Source of the DNA: DASUBN01 sp035465695
GTDB taxonomy: Bacteria > Pseudomonadota > Gammaproteobacteria > Natronospirales > REEB76
DNA: 6,180 nucleotides
Direction of reading: 5' to 3'
Assembly: GCA_035465695.1 (NCBI GenBank)
Contig: DATIVR010000202.1
Coordinates: 1 to 6,180, forward strand
Below, piece by piece: positions 1 to 5,113 of the stretch. The position numbers were made by a program, and so were the translations under genes. The notes under the pieces were generated by a model that worked only from the letters and a program-made list of their open reading frames with translations, had not been told where the DNA came from and did not search any database. The number at the start of each line of letters is the position of its first letter. The stretch's first letter is position 1.

Positions 1-122
1 AAGAAGCGCGAGCGGCGCCCGGCATGGCGCTTCAACAGCACGAAGAACAGCCACAACAGACCACTGATGCCGATCTGCACCAGCAGCCCGATGAAACCGA
101 TCAGGACCCAAGACTCTGACAC
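1..122 (-). CDS. Membrane sensor protein, probable diguanylate cyclase, N-terminal 40 codons only (runs off the left edge)
   Basis: The gene starts with GTG at 122-120 and reads leftward off the window, so only 40 residues are visible, beginning VSESWVLIGFIGLL and ending in a basic HAGRRSRF stretch. The SD GGAGG (135-131) lies 8 nt before the GTG, and a TATACT -10 lies further upstream. The visible part is one hydrophobic helix followed by Arg/Lys residues, as expected for a first membrane helix with a cytoplasmic end. It aligns without gaps to residues 8-43 of the cyclase at 267-1514, with about 17 of 36 identities by hand count, including the shared FVLL(K/R)R.A.RR block. A C-terminal GGDEF domain is inferred from that likeness only and is not visible. 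It has the same orientation as its neighbour, 144 bp away, with its own promoter. Confidence 0.7.
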   Translation of the reverse strand, partial: MSESWVLIGFIGLLVQIGISGLLWLFFVLLKRHAGRRSRF

Positions 123-156
123 TGGCCCCGCCTCCGGAACCGTAGAAGGCAGCGAA

Positions 157-177
157 AGTATAGGCCCCACGGGCCTA
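157..177 (-). promoter_or_regulatory. Probable promoter (-10 TATACT) overlapped by a dyad, for the partial gene at 1-122
   Basis: On the minus strand TATACT (162-157) is a good -10 box. It would place the transcript start near 150 and give a leader of about 28 nt before the GTG. No good -35 was found at 17 bp. Overlapping the upstream edge of the -10 is a perfect inverted repeat: TAGGCCC (161-167), a 3-base gap, GGGCCTA (171-177). A dyad here could be a repressor site, or an activator site making up for the missing -35. The dyad and -10 are seen; their function is inferred. Confidence 0.45.
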
Positions 178-224
178 GGACAGGGCCGACAACGCGTGTA
201 GGGATTGGCTGAGTCCGGCAGGCT

Positions 225-242
225 CGTTTCGCAGGCGAAACG
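225..242 (-). terminator. Hairpin downstream of the diguanylate cyclase, possible non-canonical terminator
   Basis: CGTTTCG (225-231) and CGAAACG (236-242) form a perfect 7-bp stem with a 4-base loop, 25 nt past the stop of the cyclase gene on the minus strand. No T tract follows on that strand, so it is not a textbook rho-independent terminator. It could be a 3' stabilising hairpin. A perfect 10-base palindrome, TGCATATGCA (251-260), lies between it and the stop codon. Confidence 0.3.
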
Positions 243-266
243 CCCATCCGTGCATATGCAGCGCTC

Positions 267-1514
267 TCAGGGACCGCGCTTGCGGGAGCGCTTGGCCTTG
301 TACATGTTGCGATCGGCGTCGTGCACCGCCGCTTCCAGTTGGTCCACGCTCTTGAAGTCGGCCACGCCGATGCTGGCGCTCACCGGAAACGTCAGACCTG
401 CCTCAGGGAACTCGGCCGGGGGCGCGTTGCTGATGAGCTCACGCATGCGCTTCTCCACCACCTCCGCCACCGCGCGCGGCATGAGCAGCAGGAACTCGTC
501 GCCGCCGAGGCGGTATAGCTTGTCGTTGGCGCGCAACCCGGCACGCAGCACGTTGGCGAAATGCTGCAACAAGCCATCGCCGTATTTGTGGCCGTGACGG
601 TCGTTCACGTCCTTGAGGTTGTCGAGGTCGAAGACCGCGAGAGCCCCGAAGCTGCCACGCGCATCCTCGAGACCGGCGCCCTCGCTGAAGGCGCGGCGGT
701 TATAGGCGCCGGTGAGGGAATCCAGGTAGGACTCGCGCAACAGCTGCTCATGGGCGATGCGAAGCTCCCGGTGGGCGCTGTCGATCTCACGGCGCGCATC
801 CTCGAACAGCACCAGCACCATGCCGAAGGCCAGCAACATCTCCAGGATCAGGTCGAAGAAGGTGTTGCGGCCGCTGAAGAAGCCCCACACCGCCCTGCCC
901 ACACCGAGCTGCGGGAAGAAGTGGTGGGTGAACGCCAGCACATACAGCGTCCATAGCAGCATGTTGAGCAACAGCACCACCGCGGTGAAACGCGTGCCCA
1001 GGCTGCGCCGTGCCCGCGGCAACAGGAGCAGGATCACGCCGCACCCGCCGGACATGAGCATGTTGGCGGTGGCCTGCCAGAACAGCACGCCGACAGCGTC
1101 ATGCGTCGCCAGCACCGATGCTGCCGCCACCGCGAGCGCCACCACCCAGAGATAGTTGACGTAGCCGAGCGGCGGGTTGGCGAGTCCCCCCACGTAGAGC
1201 AGCGTGCCGCGCAGCAGCAGGATCAGGAACGCCAACTTGCCGAACTGATAGAGGAAGTAGCAGGCGCGCACCAGCGCCGAATCCTCCGGCGCCGGAGCAC
1301 CGGAGAGACGCGGCAGCAGGATGTAGCGGAACACCAGCACCGTGAGCGCGGCGGCCAGCGCGATCCAGGCGTTGCTCCAGGCATGGAAATAGGCACGCCG
1401 GTCGGCGTAGCGGCGTAGCAGCACGAACAGCACCACCAGGAGCAGCACCGTGGCCGCCTGGCTGATGAGCCCCAGGTACTGGATCAGCACCTGGACGGAG
1501 ATCTGTGCCGCCAT
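267..1514 (-). CDS. Membrane-bound GGDEF diguanylate cyclase
   Basis: Predicted to make cyclic di-GMP from two GTP at the inner membrane. With the start used here it has 415 residues. About seven hydrophobic helices span residues 8-238, followed by a charged helical linker (about 238-262, DARREIDSAHREL) and a GGDEF domain (about 263-410). The domain is canonical: DSLTGAYNRR at its entry, FDLDNLKDVND with metal ligand D296, and RLGGDEF with GGDEF at 337-341. The inhibitory site RxxD is present as RAND (328-331), exactly five residues before GGDEF, so product feedback is expected. The seven-helix part presumably senses a signal; its ligand is unknown. I chose the ATG at 1514-1512 over the in-frame ATG at 1580 because it follows a G-rich SD-like stretch, matches the start of the paralogue at 1-122, and avoids coding through the AT-rich possible -10 at 1563-1568. 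The alternative would add 22 non-hydrophobic residues. Confidence 0.93.
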   Translation of the reverse strand: MAAQISVQVLIQYLGLISQAATVLLLVVLFVLLRRYADRRAYFHAWSNAWIALAAALTVLVFRYILLPRLSGAPAPEDSALVRACYFLYQFGKLAFLILLLRGTLLYVGGLANPPLGYVNYLWVVALAVAAASVLATHDAVGVLFWQATANMLMSGGCGVILLLLPRARRSLGTRFTAVVLLLNMLLWTLYVLAFTHHFFPQLGVGRAVWGFFSGRNTFFDLILEMLLAFGMVLVLFEDARREIDSAHRELRIAHEQLLRESYLDSLTGAYNRRAFSEGAGLEDARGSFGALAVFDLDNLKDVNDRHGHKYGDGLLQHFANVLRAGLRANDKLYRLGGDEFLLLMPRAVAEVVEKRMRELISNAPPAEFPEAGLTFPVSASIGVADFKSVDQLEAAVHDADRNMYKAKRSRKRGP

Positions 1515-1777
1515 GCGCCCCCCAAGAAGGCCGGGAACGAGGACCCTCCGAAGGAGCCCTTCTATATATGGATGAATCATGCCCCGGGGCGCCTAGTGCC
1601 TCAAGGCCGCCGGTCGCTCCGTCACCGCCGTCTGGCCGCCGCCGTACGGCCGGCCGGGCCCGTCTCCGCCACTGGACAGCCCGGGGGCGAGTCGGCACAC
1701 TGCGCCGGCATCTAGGGAACCACTGAAGGACCTCAAGAACCCCGCAGAAGACGGGACCGAGGTGACCGGGAGACGTG
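1515..1777. promoter_or_regulatory. Divergent control region between the cyclase and the GGDEF-EAL gene
   Basis: This 263-bp stretch holds the 5' ends of both c-di-GMP genes. For the leftward gene, TATATA (1568-1563, minus) is an AT-rich island in GC-rich DNA and a candidate -10, giving a leader of about 40 nt; no -35 is evident. For the rightward gene, TGGACA (1673-1678) followed 17 bp later by CACACT (1696-1701) is a weak -35/-10 pair. GAGGTGA (1759-1765) and GGGAG (1768-1772) are the ribosome-binding candidates. The palindromes GCCGTACGGC (1641-1650) and GGCCGGCC (1648-1655) overlap in the middle, but such sites are common in GC-rich DNA. I saw no c-di-GMP riboswitch fold. Confidence 0.35.
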
Positions 1778-3790
1778 ATGGCGATCGCCACCATGGTGGA
1801 TCCGCGCGTGCCGAGCCGCGATGTCGGCCGGCACGTGGAGGCGGAGCTCACCAACCTGCTTTACCACAACACCCGCGGGATGCATCTCGCCGGTGCTGCC
1901 GTCTCCCTGCTGCTGGTCATCACCCTGCGCGACACCGCCTTGAACCCGGTGGTGCTGGGCGCCTGGCTCGCCTACATGCTGACGGTGGAGGTGACGCGCG
2001 GGCTGATGGGGCGCCGCTTCCGCCACGGCAGCATCGCCCTCGCCGAGAGCGTCACCTGGCGCAAGCGCTTCCTGGCCGGCAACGTGGTCTCCTCGCTCGG
2101 TTGGGGCGCCGCGGGGGTGCTGCTGTTCCCCGCGGGCGACGTCTCGCACCAGCTGTTCCTCACCATGGTGGTGCTGGGTGCCTGCGCCGTGAGCATGCCG
2201 GCGCTGGCGGCCGACCTCGGCTGTTACCTGCTGTTCCTGTTCCCGGCCGCGCTGCCGCAGGCCGCGCACTTGATCGCCGGCGGCGGCCAGATCCAGTTCA
2301 CTGCCGGCATCATGTCCTTCGTCGGCATCGCGCTCCTGACGCGCATGGCCTTCGGCGCCCACAAGCGCCTGGTGGAGCAGCTCAAGATCCGCTTCGCGGT
2401 ATCGGACATCGCCGAGGAGCTGCGCAACGAGATGGCGGACCGGCGCCGCGCCGAGGAGCAGCTCACCCAGCTCGCCAACTATGATCCGCTGACCGGACTG
2501 GCCAACCGCACGCTCTGCGAGAGCAAGCTGGGCCGCGCCATCGTGCGCGCCCGCGGCGGCCACGCGCAGCTGGCGGTGCTGTTCCTGGACCTGGACCGCT
2601 TCAAGACCATCAACGACTCATTGGGCCACGGCATCGGTGACGAGGTATTGAAACGCGTGGCGCAGCGCCTGCAGCGCTCGGTCACCGACCGCGACACCGT
2701 GGCGCGCCTGTCCGGCGACGAGTTCATCCTGCTCATCGAGGACGCCGAGGACCGCGAGGACCTGGAAGCGCTGTCGGAGCGCATCCTGCGGGTGATCGGC
2801 AAGCCCATGCTGCTGGGCGAGACGGAACTGCGGATCACCGCCAGCATCGGCATCACGCTGCTGGCCGAGGACAGCCCGGACGTGAAGAGCCTGCTGGCCA
2901 ACGCCGACACTGCGCTCTACCGCGCCAAGAAGCTGGGCCGCAACTGCGCCCAGTTCTTCACCCCGGACATGCATGAGGCGGCCATGCAGCGGTTGAAGCG
3001 CGAGGTGGAACTGCGCAAAGCCCTGCGCCGCGACGAGTTGAAGCTGCATTACCAGCCGCTCTACGACCTGCCGGGAGGCCGGCTCATGGGCGTGGAGGCG
3101 CTGTTGCGCTGGCAGAGCCAGGAGTTCGGCCTGGTGCCGCCCTCGGAGTTCATACCGCTGGCCGAGGAGACGGGACTCATCATCCCCATCGGCGAGTGGG
3201 TGTTGCGCGAGGCGTGCCGCCAGGCGGTGCGCTGGCGCGCCATCGCCGGCGAGCATTTCCACGTGGCGGTGAACCTCTCGGTGCGCCAGTTCACGCAGCC
3301 CGACCTCGCCGGCAGCATCGGCCGCATCCTCGGGGAGACCGGACTGCCGCCCTCCGCGCTGCTCCTCGAGATCACCGAGAGCGTGACGCTCGGCAACGAG
3401 GACGGCAACATGGCGGAACTGCGCAAGCTGCGCGGTCTTGGCATCCGCCTGGCGCTGGATGACTTCGGCACCGGCAACTCCTCGCTCGGCTATCTCAAGC
3501 GCTTCCCCATCGAGGTGCTGAAGCTCGACCAGAGCTTCGTGCGCGACGTGGCCCACGACCCGCAGGACGCGGCGGTGGCGCGCGCCACCATCCGGCTGGC
3601 CAACACGCTGGGTCTGCACGTGGTGGCGGAAGGCGTCGAGAACGAGGCGCAGCTCGCCTGGCTGCAGGGCGAGAGCTGCTCGCTGATACAAGGTTATCTG
3701 CTCAGCGAACCCTTGGATGAGCATGCCTGCGAGCAACTGCTGCACAGCGGCAGCCACGCGGCCTTCGCCAGCAGCGGATCCATCAACTGA
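1778..3790 (+). CDS. Membrane-anchored GGDEF-EAL protein, probably a c-di-GMP phosphodiesterase with a variant (SGDEF) GGDEF domain
   Basis: A 670-residue composite protein of c-di-GMP turnover at the inner membrane. About six helices lie between residues 35 and 193, then a charged linker (195-232), a GGDEF domain (about 235-395) and an EAL domain (about 405-655). The EAL domain keeps the residues needed to hydrolyse c-di-GMP to pGpG: E440 of EALLRW, N499 of VNLS, E531 of EITE, D561/D562 of DDFGTG, K582, E618 and E621 of AEGVEN, and Q638 of QGY. N567 replaces the usual Y in DDFGTGYSS. The GGDEF signature is SGDEF (312-316), and the inhibitory site lacks its arginine (TDRD at 303-306). Some SGDEF proteins are active cyclases and others only bind GTP, so this half is uncertain; phosphodiesterase activity is the safer prediction. 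GTG at 1775 and ATG at 1778 are adjacent in frame; I chose the ATG, 5 nt after GGGAG. It is transcribed divergently from the cyclase. Confidence 0.95.
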   Translation: MAIATMVDPRVPSRDVGRHVEAELTNLLYHNTRGMHLAGAAVSLLLVITLRDTALNPVVLGAWLAYMLTVEVTRGLMGRRFRHGSIALAESVTWRKRFLAGNVVSSLGWGAAGVLLFPAGDVSHQLFLTMVVLGACAVSMPALAADLGCYLLFLFPAALPQAAHLIAGGGQIQFTAGIMSFVGIALLTRMAFGAHKRLVEQLKIRFAVSDIAEELRNEMADRRRAEEQLTQLANYDPLTGLANRTLCESKLGRAIVRARGGHAQLAVLFLDLDRFKTINDSLGHGIGDEVLKRVAQRLQRSVTDRDTVARLSGDEFILLIEDAEDREDLEALSERILRVIGKPMLLGETELRITASIGITLLAEDSPDVKSLLANADTALYRAKKLGRNCAQFFTPDMHEAAMQRLKREVELRKALRRDELKLHYQPLYDLPGGRLMGVEALLRWQSQEFGLVPPSEFIPLAEETGLIIPIGEWVLREACRQAVRWRAIAGEHFHVAVNLSVRQFTQPDLAGSIGRILGETGLPPSALLLEITESVTLGNEDGNMAELRKLRGLGIRLALDDFGTGNSSLGYLKRFPIEVLKLDQSFVRDVAHDPQDAAVARATIRLANTLGLHVVAEGVENEAQLAWLQGESCSLIQGYLLSEPLDEHACEQLLHSGSHAAFASSGSIN

Positions 3791-3815
3791 CCGCGGGGGG
3801 CCGCCAAGGCCTTTC

Positions 3816-3849
3816 TGATAACATCGGACCACGGCTGCCTTTAGCCGTG
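3816..3849 (+). promoter_or_regulatory. Candidate extended -10 and 5'-end hairpin ahead of the DedA-family gene
   Basis: TGATAACAT (3816-3824) fits an extended -10 (TG-N-TAACAT, 4 of 6 to consensus) without a -35. Transcription would start near 3830-3831. Exactly there begins a perfect hairpin: CACGGCT (3830-3836), a 6-base loop, AGCCGTG (3843-3849). The stem ends 13 nt before the ATG and would sit at the 5' end of the transcript, where it could protect the mRNA or affect translation. The repeat is seen; the promoter and role are inferred. Confidence 0.35.
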
Positions 3850-3862
3850 TCGCCTGTGCCCG

Positions 3863-4471
3863 ATGTCAGTACTGCACCGCTACCTGCTGGACTACGGTTA
3901 CCCCATCCTGTTCGTGGTGGTGCTGCTGGAGAGCCTGGGCATACCCGGTCCCGGGCAAGCCCTGCTCATCACCGCGGCGCTGCTCGCCGCTCACGGCAAG
4001 CTCAGCATCGGCGCGGTGCTCGCCACCTCCATCGTCGGCACCACCCTCGGCGGCGTCATCGGTTACTGGATCGGCCGCAAGGGCGGACGCGCGCTGATCC
4101 TGCGTTTCGGCCGCTACATACGCATCGGCGAACCGGAACTGGACCGGCTGGAGTCGTCGTTCGGGAGCTACGGCCTGTGGTTCGTGCTGGTGGCGCGCTT
4201 CTTCGAGGTGCTGCGGCAGATCCAGGGTATCGTGGCGGGCACGGTGGAGATGCCGTTCCGCCGCTTCTTCCTCGCCAACCTGGGGGGCGGCGTGCTGTGG
4301 TCCGCCGTATGGGGCTTCGGCAGCTGGAAGCTCGGGCGCCAGATACATAACGTTGACGACCTTACCGACAAGGCCGGACTCATCGTGGTGGTACTGGGAT
4401 TCGGTGTGTTGCTGGTGCTCCTGGGCATGTATGTGCGGCGCCGCTGGCGCGGCAAAGGCGCCCGCCGTTAG
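3863..4471 (+). CDS. DedA-family (VTT/SNARE-associated domain) inner-membrane protein
   Basis: A 202-residue membrane protein, the usual length for DedA proteins. Family members move phospholipids or undecaprenyl phosphate across the inner membrane and affect envelope stress and antimicrobial-peptide resistance. Visible family marks are E23 in LLESLGIPGPG, the GxxGYWIGRKGG block (about 60-75), and the ARFFEVLRQIQGIVAG block (111-126) with R112 and R118, then a MPFRRFFLAN segment and a last helix (172-190) ending in a basic RRRWRGKGARR tail. Two usual acidic positions differ: the E/D ending the PGxGE motif is Q32, and the D of the LGDxxGY motif is G64. E23 and both arginines remain. An in-frame stop at 3842 makes the ATG at 3863 the first possible ATG/GTG start, yet no SD precedes it. 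It lies 72 bp after the GGDEF-EAL gene and 58 bp before the lipoprotein gene. The substrate is unknown; family membership is secure. Confidence 0.92.
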   Translation: MSVLHRYLLDYGYPILFVVVLLESLGIPGPGQALLITAALLAAHGKLSIGAVLATSIVGTTLGGVIGYWIGRKGGRALILRFGRYIRIGEPELDRLESSFGSYGLWFVLVARFFEVLRQIQGIVAGTVEMPFRRFFLANLGGGVLWSAVWGFGSWKLGRQIHNVDDLTDKAGLIVVVLGFGVLLVLLGMYVRRRWRGKGARR

Positions 4472-4491
4472 CCGCCGGCAGGGCGCCGGGC

Positions 4492-4497
4492 TATACT
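4492..4497 (+). promoter_or_regulatory. Candidate -10 box (TATACT) for the lipoprotein gene
   Basis: TATACT is 4 of 6 to the consensus and identical to the -10 proposed for the minus-strand gene at 1-122. The flanks are also alike (GGGCTATACT here, GGCCTATACT there). A poor -35, TTAGCC (4468-4473), lies 18 bp upstream and overlaps the end of the DedA-family gene. The predicted start near 4504 gives a leader of about 26 nt. The lipoprotein gene could therefore be expressed alone as well as by read-through. Confidence 0.45.
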
Positions 4498-4515
4498 GGC
4501 CTAAAGTCGTTTCGT

Positions 4516-4528
4516 GGGGGGATATCCC
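4516..4528 (+). promoter_or_regulatory. Ribosome-binding site inside a palindrome, before the lipoprotein start
   Basis: GGGGGGA (4516-4522) is a G-rich SD-like stretch 7 nt before the ATG at 4530 and fixes that start. Its 3' part belongs to a perfect 10-base palindrome, GGGATATCCC (4519-4528), which abuts the start codon. In RNA this could give only a 3-bp GGG/CCC stem with an ATAT loop, which would partly hide the SD. Confidence 0.45.
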
Positions 4529-4529
4529 G

Positions 4530-5027
4530 ATGAAGAAGCTCATGATGTTTATCGCCATGGCGCTGCTCTTGGCCGCCTGCGGCAAGACCCCGGACAAGAC
4601 CGCGACCATCGACAGCAAGGCCAGCGCCGACGAGCAGGCCCTGATCCAGGACGCCATCAAGCAGCTCTACACCGCCTGCACGGGCTTGAACCAGAACGCT
4701 TACGACCTGGTGAAGAAGACCTGGACCGCCTCGGCGGCGAACAACGCCGGCAACAGCTTCAACTACCGCACCGAGCGCTGGGGCTGGACCAAGTGGGTGG
4801 AAGTCACCGTGCAGGTGAGCCCGAAAGCCAGGGACCTGCCGCCGGAATGGAAAGCGCCCGGCCAGGTGCTCACCTATGACCTGGGCGGCGGCAAGAACCC
4901 CGGCATCGCCACCAACGACAAGCTGTCGCAGTTGATGTGCGGCAGCATGGCGGTGAGCAACGATCCTGACGATCCCTACTCCCACCTGGATTGGCCGGAA
5001 CTGGCGAGCATCGACAAGTTGCCCTGA
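4530..5027 (+). CDS. Small lipoprotein of unknown function
   Basis: A 165-residue protein starting MKKLMMFIAMALLLAACGK, a classic lipoprotein signal with lipobox LAAC and lipidated C17. The +2 residue is Gly, not Asp, so export to the outer membrane is the default expectation. The mature part (about 149 residues) is soluble and polar with no membrane helix. It has a helical stretch rich in Lys and Gln (about 30-65), an aromatic patch (RTERWGWTKWVEVTV, 80-94), a PPEW segment (104-107) and a C-terminal part rich in Asp and Pro. Two further cysteines, C50 and C137, could form a disulphide in the periplasm. I do not recognise the family. The reading frame is open upstream from 4353, but that stretch overlaps the DedA-family gene in another frame; the start at 4530 is fixed by the signal peptide and SD. 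A strong terminator follows 20 bp after the stop. The lipoprotein call is firm; the function is unknown. Confidence 0.88.
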   Translation: MKKLMMFIAMALLLAACGKTPDKTATIDSKASADEQALIQDAIKQLYTACTGLNQNAYDLVKKTWTASAANNAGNSFNYRTERWGWTKWVEVTVQVSPKARDLPPEWKAPGQVLTYDLGGGKNPGIATNDKLSQLMCGSMAVSNDPDDPYSHLDWPELASIDKLP

Positions 5028-5047
5028 GGCCCGACCGGCACATACCC

Positions 5048-5085
5048 GAGCCGGGGGACGATGCGTCTCCCGGCTCTTTTCTTTT
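5048..5085 (+). terminator. Rho-independent terminator after the lipoprotein gene
   Basis: GAGCCGGG (5048-5055) pairs with CCCGGCTC (5069-5076). The stem continues inward through one G-T wobble and three more pairs to a 5-base loop (5060-5064), giving 12 pairs in all. The T tract TTTTCTTTT (5077-5085) follows at once. It lies 20 bp past the lipoprotein stop and 29 bp before the next ATG, so it ends the upstream transcript and implies a separate promoter for the next gene. Confidence 0.9.
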
Positions 5086-5113
5086 GTGGCCGTGGAAGCG
5101 GTAACCTATCTCC

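Noticed and set aside
1641..1655. Overlapping palindromes GCCGTACGGC and GGCCGGCC in the divergent region
   Set aside because: Short GC-only palindromes arise easily at this base composition. Noted in the region's entry but not claimed as operators.
1581..1777. c-di-GMP riboswitch upstream of the GGDEF-EAL gene
   Set aside because: I looked for the conserved core and stems of known c-di-GMP riboswitches and saw nothing like them.
1099..1854. Minus-strand open frame overlapping the cyclase N-terminus in another frame
   Set aside because: Its product is Arg/Pro/Ala-rich without motifs, and it runs through the divergent control region.
1733..2563. Minus-strand open frame (276 codons) opposite the N-terminal half of the GGDEF-EAL gene
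   Set aside because: Same reason: an Arg/His/Gln-rich shadow with no motif, overlapping clear membrane-helix coding.
3796..3815. Possible terminator GGCC-N5-GGCC followed by TTTCT after the GGDEF-EAL gene
   Set aside because: Only four solid pairs plus wobbles and a broken T run. Too weak to call, so read-through into the DedA-family gene remains possible.
2618..3832. Long minus-strand open frame (404 codons) opposite the GGDEF-EAL gene
   Set aside because: It is the antisense shadow of a gene with complete domain motifs, and its product is rich in His, Gln, Ala and Arg with no domain. GC-rich DNA keeps such frames open.
4353..4529. Longer start for the lipoprotein gene
   Set aside because: It would overlap the DedA-family gene by more than 100 bp and bury a textbook lipoprotein signal peptide inside the protein.
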